Origin: Bolinopsis microptera
Lineage: Eukaryota; Ctenophora; Tentaculata; Lobata; Bolinopsidae
DNA length: 64,000 nt
Assembly: GCF_026151205.1 (NCBI RefSeq)
Contig: NC_087078.1
Span: 10,550,175 to 10,614,174, forward strand
Direction of reading: 5' to 3'
Under the pieces are notes generated by a model. The model ran no database searches, was not told where the DNA came from, and worked only from the letters and a program-made list of their open reading frames with translations. The translations under genes were made by a program, and so were the position numbers. Of the stretch, positions 9,721 through 20,159 are shown piece by piece. The number at the start of each line of letters is the position of its first letter. Position 1 is the first letter of the stretch.

Positions 9721-12700
9721 TTCAGCTGTTTCTGGGACCATATCTTGTTCGTTTTGTATTTCTCGAACCACCCTGTGTCCACTTGGAAGATCTTGAACCA
9801 AGTCTTCTCTTTGAATTCTAACTTCCTCAAGTTCAATTGTTTCAACCTGATCTGACATGAAACGATCACGGATGCTTTGAACAATTGTTGAGTCTAACAT
9901 TCGAGCTGTAAAACGCCTCATTGAATTGATGAAGAAGCTCGTTACGATATCATCATAAAGGAAGGGGTTTATCACAGAGTTTATAGGGAGAATTATCATC
10001 GAGAAAAGACTGTACCAAGGAGTGGCATCCAGAACTTCTAAGGAGTGGAGAACGCAGATTATGATGAAAGGCACCCAGCAAGCGAAATCTGTGCCAATGA
10101 TGATAGCAATTTTCTGGTTCATTCTACGGTTTCTGTTGGATATTTGTCTATTACAGTATTACCCTGCAAGTTTGTTAGACTTTTAGAGGATCTGAGGGAA
10201 ACCAGTCCAATGAGGATGTAAGACAGTGTTATTATCACGAAGCATATAAAGTTGAGAATAAGAATACCCCAAACGAAGATTTTTTGAGGATCGTTGCTTT
10301 TAAGTACTTGAAGAGGCACACACCATCACTGCCGTAAAAGTCAACTTTTGTCTGTTTCAAAGTATAATCATGATAATCTAAATCGTGCGAGTACATTCCA
10401 GAAACCATTTGTCTTATTGTGTCCCAACTTAAAGTGGCTGTTTTCATCCGTCCATAATAGGCTTCAAGAACATCAAAGATCAATTTTTTATCAGGTGTTC
10501 CTATAAATAAACTTAAATCTTCGTTGAACTTCAATCCATTGACAAAAAAGTCCTCGAATTGGTCGACAACCGGTATGATAGCAATTGCTGCAGATGCCAG
10601 AGCTAAGCCGAAGATCCCAGTCGTTACTTGGACTGCTTTCAACCTGGTAACCTCCCCTGGAACTCTCATTGAGTTCCATATACCATAGATCCTGACAGTG
10701 CTGAGAACTGTCATGGAGAATAGTGAGATCTGCGATCCAATCGTACTGAAAATACCGATAACAGAACATTCGATACTTGTGATCCAAGTTATTTGGCGGA
10801 GGCAGTAATCCTTCTTGAAAATGATGCTATCGTAAATGGCTATTACAATCAGGTAGCACCCAATCAAGAAGTCCCCTAAGGATATCAATATAACGAGCGA
10901 TTTATTTATCAATGCTACTGAAGTCTGGCAACGAGTTAATGTCAGAAGATTCTTCGTCACGATGACTGAATTTGCGAAAATAGCCAGAGACCCTATTAGC
11001 CACGACAGTCCTTTGAGAGAGCCATTTTGTAAAATTTGCTTTGAACAGAGGTCATTACAATCATCCGAACCATCCATGCAATCGAAGGTACCATCACAAA
11101 CCTTAACTTTGGGAATTAAACGAGATGTAGATAGACATGTGAAGTGGTTGTCACAACGCTTTTCGTCTGATCCATCTCCACAGTCTTTAACCAAATCACA
11201 GACGATATTTTGTGTGTGACGACACCTGATTTTGTCGTCACACACAAAATATCGGTTTGTGAACACGTCTCCGTGCGCCTTAGTGAAGAATGCAAGGTAT
11301 TCTTCGTTTGCTATGGTTCCCACTCGATCTGGATATTGGGCTGGACAGACCTCATATCTTGGAATCTCCCTGAGAGGACAAGGAGAGCTGGAGCATTTAT
11401 CTACACAGCTAGTATAAACGTATTGCTCCCCGAATATGTTTGAACAATCTTGCTTGTTTGAGGGGAGATGCAAAGTAGTTTTGGTGTCAACCCCAAAAAA
11501 TTCGTGATCTGGAAAAATAAACTGTTGTGATGTACAGCTTCCTTTTTGCATTTCTATCTGCATTAAACCTTTCAGACAAAAAGAAATCCATTTGGTCAGG
11601 CCCTTGTCTGATGTTGGTAACGGATGGGTTGTTTCCATAGAGTTACGGGAATATAAACATATTTCATTCTCATTTCCGCAAGTTTCAATTCCATCACATA
11701 GATCCTTAACCTCAACATATCCAGGGTTTCCCCATCGACAAACAAAAACATTTTCACATGCTTCTTCGCTAGAAACAAGTCGATATGATTGTCCAACTCC
11801 ACAGGTAGGCCAAATGGCAGCCTCGTCGCTTCCATCAACACAATCTTGGATACCATCTCCTAACTATGACAAGGGTATCGTGAGGTTTCCTAGACCTCCG
11901 ACTCTTCTCTCACAGGTTCCTTGGGTGACAGATTGACAGTGGGGGTGTCTTTCATCAGCTTTGTTTTCACAGTGAAATTGGCTATCACACATAAAATGCT
12001 TATGTATAAAGCATGGTTCTGTTAACTGTTTACACATTTGTTCGATCCCATTGTCACAAATGTTCCCGTGTTGATAACATATCATATATTTTGAGACTGT
12101 AGAAATATATCCGTTTATTCTACAAATAATGCCTATCTTGGAGTGGTCGGTGCAGTTTAATTGAGATTGAACTAAATCCTCGCATAAATTATGCGAGGAT
12201 TTAGCATAAACATTACATCGTGTGAAATTAAGAACTGGCACCAGTTGCCCAGTGCGAGTATGTTGACATGTGTCCAATGTTTTATTTGTCACCTGACAGT
12301 TAGATTCGTCATCACCACTGTCACATTTTTGGTCTCCATCACAAATCCACCCAGGGATAATATATCTATAATATGTGTTCCCTTTATGATTAGTAATATT
12401 GCAGTACATTCCATAGGTATACCCATTACATACGGCTTCATCTTCACAAGTCGGATAGTAGTCGCATACATCATTACAGATGAGAGCACTAAATATTTTT
12501 CCACCACTTGGCATTATTGTTGTTGTATTAGGACAGTTTGCTTCATCAATACCAGAGTTACAATCTACATCACCATTACAAACGAGGCCAATTCTTTCTA
12601 ACACAGCTGAGAAATAAACCCATTGTTCATCGCCCGCCCATTCTAATTTACACACGAAATACTCACAGAGGAACTTATCGTTGGTTACTCGTCCTCCAGA

Positions 12701-13331
12701 TGCTTTATCACAAGCTTGGTAAAAGAACGGGTCATTTGTGCAGGTTTCTCCGGGAAAAACTTCACTACTTTCGGATCTTTCAATTGCATCATATGTTTCC
12801 TCAGAATTATGGCATTTGTTGTAAGTAGAGGTTCCTTTCTTGCATACGTACTTTAGGAAGCCACGCTGTTCTTGAATCTGGCATGACGTCTCTGAAGCGT
12901 TATTGATCATTTCTTTCAAATAGAAAGCATTTGTTTTACATAAGTCAGAGCTAGTATCAAGATCAAATTTGAATTGACGCGGAATAATATTCAATCGAAG
13001 GGCTGAGAATATCATACTGTTTACTATAATATGTTATGCACTTCAGCATTTAGACCATTGTAGTGCAAAGCAATACTACTACTAGTACTGGGCCGCGCCG
13101 CTCATCAAATAATTCTCCTCGCAACCACAGTGACAATTGATTGGCAAGATGCACCACTGGGCCTCACCAAGCTGCGAAGGATTGACATCGTCAATCAATT
13201 CAGACCATTGATTTAATTGTAAATTATTCGAAGATATTGACTTTAAAACTAAACTTACCGGTACCCGACGTTGACTGCGAAAGAGTCGTCACAAAAAGAG
13301 TGATCAGAGTAACAGTAGTTTTCGGTATCAT
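9184..13331 (-). CDS. LDLa-repeat seven-transmembrane receptor (GRL101/RXFP-like), interrupted
   Basis: Exon 1 (13259-13331) encodes MIPKTTVTLITLFVTTLSQS, a signal peptide, and ends at a GTAAGT donor. Exon 2 (9184-13002) starts after ATTCTCAG and joins in frame. The ectodomain has about eight LDL-receptor class A modules or remnants, several with the DxxDCxDGSDE calcium cage (for example KVCDGTFDCMDGSDDC near 11075). Seven helices follow: TM1 near LSWLIGSLAIFANSVIV, a TM2 with ISLGDFLIG, TM6 with DFACWVPF and TM7 with ILPINSVINPFLY. These are hallmarks of the rhodopsin-type LGR-C/RXFP and snail GRL101 receptors. No leucine-rich repeats are visible. The tail carries about 18 ten-residue acidic repeats. 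Breaks: an in-frame TAG at 11864-11866 where the LDLa pattern expects Trp, and one-base losses at the runs 10298-10301 and 10143-10145. The ligand is unknown; G-protein coupling is inferred from the family. Confidence 0.82.
13003..13258 (-). other. Intron 1 of the receptor gene, with repeat insert
   Basis: Bounded by GTAAGT (minus strand, 13258 downward) and ATTCTCAG. Its middle (about 13085-13205) is GC-richer and ends ATTGACATCGTCAATCAA, the same palindromic word that ends the Penelope-bearing element at 22983-25583, so a small related insertion is likely. Confidence 0.6.
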
Positions 13332-13717
13332 CAATGTACAGTAATTTAAATAGAACAGTTACTTCAATATTAAGGAGAGCGTGTAATGGGGGAGGCAAGC
13401 TCTCGAGTCTCGAGGCTTGTGAAAAAATCATGCTAATTTTGTGTTTCCCTCATGAGGGCAGTATTGTTTGAGTACGGATTATGTGATTTACCAGCAGCCG
13501 AGAGTTTTAGCGAGTGGCTTGATAACAAAGCCTGCACACTCCAAGTCCAAGACACTGTGCACAGTGTATTGGGCGAGGAGTTTGAGATCAGAGTGATCTG
13601 GAAATTAACTCTCTGTTGAACTCAGAGCTGGTTGGTGTTATAAACGATGACTATTCAAAAGGTATCCCGCCAGGAGGTAATGATACTAACTAAGCGTCAG
13701 TTTATTATGATAATATG
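13332..13717. other. Upstream region of the receptor gene
   Basis: The presumed promoter side of the minus-strand receptor gene. No unambiguous core promoter motif. The stretch includes a GTGCACAGTGTATT-type run near 13556-13572. No coding sequence recognised. Confidence 0.3.
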
Positions 13718-13779
13718 TTACTGGGCCGCGCTCAGCCTGTCATTCCGCCTAATCTAATGAACATGATAGCCTGAGGTAA
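13718..13779. mobile_element. 62-bp MITE with 9-bp target duplication
   Basis: It begins TTACTGGGCCGCGCTCAGCC and ends GCCTGAGGTAA. GATAATATG occurs directly before and directly after. Related copies with 8-9 bp duplications lie at 19638-19724, 60944-61029 and 63196-63286. The 9-bp size suggests mobilisation by a MULE-type transposase. Confidence 0.8.
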
Positions 13780-13830
13780 GATAATATGGTGGTGATTATG
13801 TGGCCTCTTTCCTCAACATGACGGCTTTTA

Positions 13831-14188
13831 CTAATTCGCTCGCCCAAAAATTTCACGTGACTTTGGTTTTTATGGTTTTACAGCCGTACAAAACGGTTTT
13901 ACATAAACCCTAATCCCAACCCTAACCCTAACCATAACCCCGAAGCTAACCATAACCCTTACCACAACCCTAACCCTAACCCGAGCCCTAAACAATCGAA
14001 TTCATGTTTTACTAGCCTGTCACGTGACCAAAACGGTTTTTTGCCCATAACTCTCCAGGGAAGCATTTTTACCCTACGTCATGGGGGGTGATTCGGAATC
14101 AGCGTCCAAAAATACACCGATTCCGATCAATTTCATACCCAAAGGGCCTTTTCACAAAAATTTTCTTAAAATTTGGGCGAGCGATTTA
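13831..14188. mobile_element. MITE with telomere-like core
   Basis: The left arm CTAATTCGCTCGCCCAAA matches, inverted, the right arm TTTGGGCGAGCGATTTAG. The core (about 13905-13990) is a degenerate CCCTAA array (AACCCTAACCCTAACC, with CCATAACC and CCTTACC variants), followed by TCACGTGACC and GGGAAGCATTTTTACCC. A partial copy follows at 14309-14611. It is not a telomere: the array is short, degenerate and internal. Confidence 0.6.
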
Positions 14189-14308
14189 GTAGGAGCGCAA
14201 CATGACAGTGGAGGTAGAATTTGGATGAGTTGTACAATGTACATATAATCATACAGGATGATAAGCAGCGCTTACCTTGATACTGTAGGGTGTGTGTAAC
14301 AAGCAACA

Positions 14309-14611
14309 AAACCCAAATCCCAACCCTAACCATAAGTATAACCATAACCCCGAAGCTTTCCATAACCCTTACCACAACCCTAACCCTAACCTGAGCCCTA
14401 AACAATCGACTTCATGTTTTACTAGCCTGTCACGTGACCAGAACGGTTTTTTGCCCATAACTCTCCAGGGAAGCATTTTTTACCCTACGTCATGGGGGTT
14501 ATTTGGAGTCAGCGTCCAAAAATACACCAATATAGACCAATTTCACAACCGGACCAAAGTGCAAAGGGTCTTTTCACAAGAATTTTCTTAAAATTTGGGC
14601 GAGCGGTTTAG
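14309..14611. repeat. Second, 5'-truncated copy of the telomere-like MITE
   Basis: Repeats the CCCTAA-like core, TCACGTGACC, the GGGAAGCATTTTTTACCC block and the right arm TTTGGGCGAGCGGTTTAG, but lacks the left arm. Confidence 0.65.
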
Positions 14612-14860
14612 TAGGAGCGGATCCGACCACTATGTTTTTAATTCTGTGGAGTGTGGTTGCTTTGCTGCGCGCGAGTTCAAATATAATTATATGCAGAGTT
14701 TGTTTTGTTTACACGTCAATTGATCATTCCGACGTTATTACTTTTTGCAAACAAAGCTGGATGTCCCAGTCTAATGCGAATTCAGATCACTCTCAATTAA
14801 GATGATTATTTTTCGCTTTCTGTGAAACCACCAACACCGAACAATTCTTTTCAAAGTTTT

Positions 14861-15269
14861 GGCACTATCCGTCGCGGAGTAGAGTCCGCAGCGGAGCCGC
14901 CGGACTCCGAGCGGAGTCCGGCGGTGCTCCGCCAAAATGTATTTACACTGGACTCGAATACATTTTGGCGGACTCCGAGCGGAGCCGAGCGGACTCCGAG
15001 CGGAATTTAAAGTCCGCCGCGGACTCCGAGCGGCTCCGCCGCGGCTCGGCGGAGTGTCCGCCGCGGACTAAGCCACTAGGCGGACTCCGGCGGAGTGCTT
15101 GGCGGACTCCGGCGGACCTCTCCGGCGGACTTGAATCCGGCGGAGTCCGGCGGAGCTTGGCGGAGTCCACCAGCTCGGCGGACTCCACTCGGAGTCCGCC
15201 GAACTCCAACAGAGTCCACTGACTTCCGACCTCCGACTTCCAACCCTCGGCTAAATTTGTCACGTGACA
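14861..15269. repeat. GC-rich palindromic end block (left arm, copy 1)
   Basis: Built almost entirely from TCCG/CGGA words that form short palindromes (CGGACTCCG-type, CCGCGG, TCCGCCGGA). It can fold on itself at many registers. It ends ACCCTCGGCTAAATTTGTCA. Open frames through it are by-products of low stop-codon density. Confidence 0.8.
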
Positions 15270-17235
15270 TCACAGTGCTGGCAAGCACGAGCGGTGTCTT
15301 TATTGGGGGTATACTATGTACCCCCTTTACTATTGTACCCCCTTTACTACTATACCCCCTTTACTATTGTAACCCCTTTGGTACACGTCAGAAGCCTCTT
15401 TCGTGCACGCGAAGCGTGCACTCCGGCCGGAGGCGGCGGCCGAAGGCCGCCGCCTCCGGCAGGAGTTTTTCAGGCATTAAGACTCATCGGAAGTCGTTCA
15501 GCAGATTTATTTTTAGTTCAAAACATTCTAATTTGATGTCAAAGATGACAGGAATAAAAAATAGTTATGTTGAGATTTTTAAAAAATTTGCATAAAATAC
15601 TCGCCAGCACTGTTATACGAAATTCGGTAAAAAACCCAAAATCGCCATATTCAGGTGCCTTAAAAACCATGTTAAAATTGAGTTATAGATCTGAAACTTT
15701 GCAGGGCGTCTAGACGTTGACCTAATCGACTGTAAAAAAAGTTTCAAGTTTCAGGAGCATCGGGAAATGGGTTTTCTAGAACCCCTGTTTTACGACAGAT
15801 TGTCGTGATATATACATACATATATATATACATATATACATATATATATTCAGGGATAGACGCTTTGCCAGTCAATTATAGGCTATATTTAGGTGTCCGT
15901 AGATTCAGAAGCTTTAAAGATACAGCCATTTCGGACCACAGGTCTTGAAGATAATTGTTTAGACTTTAGTTTACATTATGTTAAAAAGTAATTCAACGTC
16001 ATCATCACCACTTGATGACGTCATCAAGTTAACCATTTTTAAAACTTGATTTTTCACAAAGTAATCATTTTTCAAATCGATTTTACACCATTAAGGAGTA
16101 ATTTTATTCAAAATTTGAGGACATATTGAAGTTAGATAATTGTTTAAGCATTCTGAAAATCTACCGGAAAGTTTTTCTAGCTTGCTCCTTCATAAAGATA
16201 TTCGCTATTGAAGTTAGTGCTTTTTTAAAGAATAATTTTATAAAAACGCTAATTTTACGTTCTAGTATTCTCTGGTGTTCCACCATCCCTTGAGTTGTGG
16301 AGCTCAATTTTGCTTCCTAAAGGTCTAAATTGTGTCATAGGCTAGTTTTAAAGTTGAAAATCGAAAAATTGCACACGTGGGGCCACGCCCAAATTGATAG
16401 AAAATTGCTAAAATCACTGAAAATTGCTGTTTTCACCAATTTTCGTCAACTTTGGAGTGCCGTTGTGATAACAGTTCTTCTTGAAATACTTTGAAACTTT
16501 TCATGCTTATCAAACTATATATAAAACACCAACATGCAAAAATTTACGGTGATTCAATATTGGATGCGCACGCAACTTCCGCTCAAGGTTTGCACGTGCG
16601 AAAGGTGAACATTTTGCTCATTCGTGATTTTGAACAAATTCTGCTTTGCCACGACAGTTCAATGTCATTATATATGAATTTAATGCCAACTTGAATGAGT
16701 ATAAAGTGGTATCAGTGATCGACCGATATGCTTACCTAAACACAAGGAAATGTTTTTAAAGGAAAAATTTCGAAATCGTTGAAATCACCTCCTTATTAAT
16801 ATGTATGAAGTTATGAGTTTACATTTCGGCTTTGTAAAGTACCCTGACATTATAATCAAAAAGAGATGATATTTGACCAAAACCCATAATCATGGGTAGA
16901 GTGGACCGCTGCCAGTGTCTCTCTTTCCCAAACAAAAGGCAATGATATCAATTTGAATGACCGTTATCAAATGCAAAATGATACCGAGAATGAAATCGGT
17001 CGCTCGCTTTTCCCATTCATTTACAATTACAATTGAAATAGATTACATTTTATAAATCGAAACTTATTACAATTCGTAAGCCATGAAGGAGTGGGAAAAG
17101 CGAGCGACCGATTTCATTCTCGGTATCATTTTGCATTTGATAACGGTCATTCAAATTGATATCATTGCCTTTTGTTTGGGAAAGAGAGACACTGGCAGCG
17201 GTCCACTCTACCCATGATTATGGGTTTTGGTCAAA
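15270..17235 (+). mobile_element. 2-kb nested element, copy A (possibly rolling-circle type)
   Basis: Compared with the uninterrupted junction at 46774-46790 (CACGTGACATACAACATAGC), this element lies exactly between A and T. It starts TCACAGTGCTGGCAAGCA and ends GGTTTTGGTCAAA. Contents: a pyrimidine-rich minisatellite (CCCCCTTTACTATT) at 15310-15385, a GC hairpin at about 15420-15460, about 1.3 kb of AT-rich non-coding DNA, and a large hairpin at 16871-17232. A 5' TC, an A|T target and no target duplication recall Helitrons, but the 3' end is not CTRR. Copy B is at 30046-32623. Confidence 0.55.
16871..17232. repeat. Large hairpin near the 3' end of copy A
   Basis: Two arms of about 150 bp (CATGGGTAGAGTGGACC...TTTTCCCATTCA and inverse) are almost perfect reverse complements around a ~50-bp loop. 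The same hairpin is in copy B at 32125-32615. Confidence 0.85.
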
Positions 17236-17247
17236 TACAACATAGCA

Positions 17248-18200
17248 TTTTCAATTTTGCAATATTGTGGTCAGATGAAAAGGTCGCTAGTGATAAACCT
17301 TAACCATTACCCTCACAATGTCAATAGTGTACAACTCTAGTCCTAACTTTGACCCTATAATGTATAAACGTTGACCCTAACCCTCCACCAAACCGTCAGC
17401 AGCGAAATATCAATGTCATTGACTGGTCACGTGACCAAAACAATTTTTGTCATATTATCTCATATAGGGAAGCGTTTTTAGTTTTACCCTACACGTTGCA
17501 TGTGGCGTCATTCGGCCGGATCCCAGCAAGCAAAAATACGTCGACCATCACAGGACGACGCCAGCCAGAACTCTCTACGCTCTTCGAGCTCCGATCGTCC
17601 TGTGACGAAGTAAGGACGAAGCCTGAGGTCCTCAGGTAACATCGACCACCGATTGAAAATTTAGAGATTTTTTGACATAAAGGTCAAATGTAAAACTAAA
17701 ATCTTGATGTTAATTGATTGACGACGTCAATTTTTGAGCACAGCGCGAGCGCATGCGGAAAAGGACCGCGTAGCTAGTCAAGATGTTTATAAGCTTGTGG
17801 CGCGATGTGTTGCTCTAAGTCTAACTATAGCCCTCTCGCTTGCAGTAGCGCGCGACCGCCGGAGGCGGAAATGACCTGGTTAGCTAGGTAAACGCAATGT
17901 GCCTTGTAGGATGAAATCCTACTAGCTGACGCCACTTGCAGCTGTGCTGCTCGCTGTACCGGTACGTCAGCGATCGAAATTTATACGCGTATCACCCGTT
18001 AAGATGTGCCACCCGACGCGCCACACAATTTTTTTCGTTGCTCGTCGCACGTCGACGAACAACGAAGCTCGTTGCGACGCGCAATGAGCTGCCAGGCTAG
18101 GACATCGTCCTGGTCCAACAAATTTTGGCGAGCGATTTGTCCAAAAATTTAATGAGGGCGCCGACTTCCACTCTGGCTAGGTTTCTTGTTACCCAGCGCG
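17248..18200. repeat. Left inner arm of foldback copy 1
   Basis: Reverse complement of about 18620-19620. It includes a telomere-like CCTTAACCATTACCC...GACCCTAACCCTCC stretch at 17295-17385, GGTCACGTGACC at 17424, and a smaller palindrome ATCACAGGACGACG...CGATCGTCCTGTGA at 17548-17613. Confidence 0.8.
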
Positions 18201-18620
18201 GCGGGTCGGGTACTCATGTACTTGATTATTGAGAGTACCCCACGGGCCCATCTTATGAACGATAGATGAACTTACATGTTACAATATATTTTGAAGTTTT
18301 TGAAGTATATTATATGTATTGATTATTCTGTGGCAAATAAAATTCTCTTTTTCTTAAATTCTCTTTTTCTTAATTCTTGTTCATTTGCATTGAAATATTA
18401 CCGCCAGCGAGGAGCTGCAGCTGCGACTGCAAGCCGTGTTACCCACTTCCCTGTACTGTATTGTGATCAGCATGAGTTTAATCAAAGTAATGTGTATCGC
18501 TCGCTTCACTCGATCCGAAATTAAAGTATATAATCCTACAACGCCAAGCTAGTAATAGAGTTTTATGAAAGCACTCTGGCCAAGTCAGTGAATTCTTTTT
18601 ACCTAATTTTACATCATCCC
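18200..18620. other. Spacer of foldback copy 1
   Basis: Single-copy loop between the arms. It has an open frame at 18276-18524 that recurs, reversed, in the other copy at 47849-48091. The frame has no recognisable domain, and its conservation is explained by shared ancestry of the element, so I do not call a gene. Confidence 0.6.
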
Positions 18621-19637
18621 ATTAAGGAACGCGCGCTGGGTAACAAGAAACCTAGCCAGAGTGGAAGTCGGCGCCCTCATTAAATTTTTGGAGAAAATCG
18701 CTCGCCAAAATTTGTTGGACCAGGACGATGTCCTAGCCTGGCAGCTCATTGCGCGTCGCAACGAGCTTCGTTGTTCGTCGACGTGCGACGAGCAACGAGA
18801 AAAATTGTGTGGCACGTCGGATGGCACATCTTAACGGGTGATACGCGTATAAATTTCGATCGCTGACGTACAGCGAGCATCACAGCTGCGAGTGGCGTCA
18901 GCTAGTAGGATTTCATCCTACAAGGCACATCGCGTTTACCTAGCTAACCAGGTCATAATTTCCGCCTCCGGCGGTCGCGCGCTACTGCAAGCGAGAGGGC
19001 TATAGTTAGACTTAGAGCAACACATCGCGCCACAAGCCAAATATTTATCAACATCTTGACTAGCTACGCGGTCTTTTTCCGCATGCGCTCGCGCTGTGCT
19101 CAAAAATTGACGTCGCGAATTGATTGACGACGCGTCGTCAATCAATTAACATCAAGATTTTAGTTTTACATTTGACGTACCTTTATGTCAAAAAATCTCT
19201 GAATTTTCAATCGGTGGTCGATGTTACCTGAGGACCTCAGGCTTCGTCCTTACTTCGTCACAGGACGATCGGAGCTCCACGAGCGTAGAGAGTGCTGGCG
19301 TCGTCCTGTGATGGTCGACGTATTTTTGCTTGCTGGGATCCGGCCGAATGACGCCACATGCAACGTGTAGGGTAAAACTAAAAACGCTTCCCTATATGAG
19401 ATAATATGACAAAAATTGTTTTGGTCACGTGACCAGTCAATGACATTGATATTTCGCTGCTGGCGGTTTGGTGGAGGGTTAGGGTCAACGTTTATACATT
19501 ATAGGGTCAAAGTTAGGACTAGAGTTGTACACTATTGACATTGTGAGGGTAATGGTTAAGGTTTATCACTAGCGACCTTTTCATCTGACCACAATATCGC
19601 AAAATGCTATGTTGTATGTCACGTGACAAATTTAGCC
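18620..19637. repeat. Right inner arm of foldback copy 1
   Basis: Mirror image of 17248-18200, ending TTGTATGTCACGTGACAAATTTAGCC before the MITE at 19638. Confidence 0.8.
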
Positions 19638-19724
19638 TTACTGGGCCGCGCTCAGCCTGTCATTCCGCCTAATCTCTATTCGTTGTAATGTTTACCAACA
19701 TTAAAGCCTGGGGTCCTCAGGTAA
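19638..19724. mobile_element. 87-bp MITE, same family as 13718-13779
   Basis: It starts TTACTGGGCCGCGCTCAGCC and ends GGTCCTCAGGTAA. ATTTAGCC is duplicated on both sides (19630-19637 and 19725-19732). The empty site is seen in the other foldback copy at 62631-62645, which proves insertion. Confidence 0.85.
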
Positions 19725-19732
19725 ATTTAGCC

Positions 19733-20069
19733 GAGGGTCGGAAGTCGGAAGTCGGAAGTCGGAAGTCAGTGGACTCTGTTGGAGTCCGGCGGACTCCGAG
19801 CGGAGTCCAAGCTCCGCCGGACTCCGCCGGATTCAAGTCCGCCGGAGAGGTCCGCCGGAGTCCGCCAAGCACTCCGCCGGAGTCCGCGGCGGACCGGAGT
19901 CCGCCTAGTGGCTTAGTCCGCGGCGGACTTTAAAGTCCGCTCGGCTCCGCTCGGAGTCCGCCAAAATGTACTCGAGTCCAGTGTAAATACATTTTGGCGG
20001 AGCACCGTCGGACTCCGCCTCGGAGTCCGGCGGCTCCGCCGCGGACTCTACTCCGCGACGGATAGTGCC
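19733..20069. repeat. GC-rich palindromic end block (right arm, copy 1)
   Basis: Inverse of 14861-15269, ending CTCCGCGACGGATAGTGCC. Contains repeated GGAAGTC units at 19739-19765. Confidence 0.8.
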
Positions 20070-20159
20070 GAAGTTCTTTTTTTCTTCGAAATGTTCTGCT
20101 GCTTGGCAGCAGTTCAAAAAAGGACATGGACTTTTTGAATCCCGGGATTAAAAATGATA

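Larger units (their letters stand above)
14861..20069. mobile_element. Foldback transposon, copy 1 (with nested insertions)
   Basis: It begins GGCACTATCCGTCGCGGAGT and ends with its reverse complement. Each arm is about 1.4 kb and ordered: a GC-rich CGGACTCCG block, TCACGTGAC, a CCCTAA-like stretch, then a region with ATCACAGGACGACG and AGCGAGAGGGC. The arms face each other around a ~400-bp spacer at about 18200-18620. Removing the nested element at 15270-17235 and the MITE at 19638-19724 leaves about 3.1 kb. Flanks AAAGTTTT and GAAGTTCT are similar but not identical, so the 8-bp duplication is only plausible for this copy. No transposase is encoded. The copy at 36046-63109 has the same plan with the spacer reversed. 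Confidence 0.75.

Noticed and set aside
9105-9821. Long plus-strand open frames (up to about 238 codons) with LFLGQLFVHL-type repeats
   Set aside because: They are antisense to the 30-bp minisatellite of the receptor tail. A repeat unit divisible by three with few stop-like words leaves several frames open by chance, and the minus strand has clear receptor domains.
13905-14400. CCCTAA arrays as a chromosome end
   Set aside because: The arrays are short, degenerate, internal, present in several repeat copies and in both orientations, so they are element modules, not a telomere.
14822-15595. Several overlapping Pro/Ser/Arg-rich frames in the GC block
   Set aside because: The TCCG/CGGA vocabulary is poor in stop codons, so all frames are open; the same happens at the other three GC blocks.
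15790-15850. TATATACATATA tract as a promoter or origin
   Set aside because: It is a simple (TA/CA)n microsatellite inside the 2-kb element, and copy B has only a short version.
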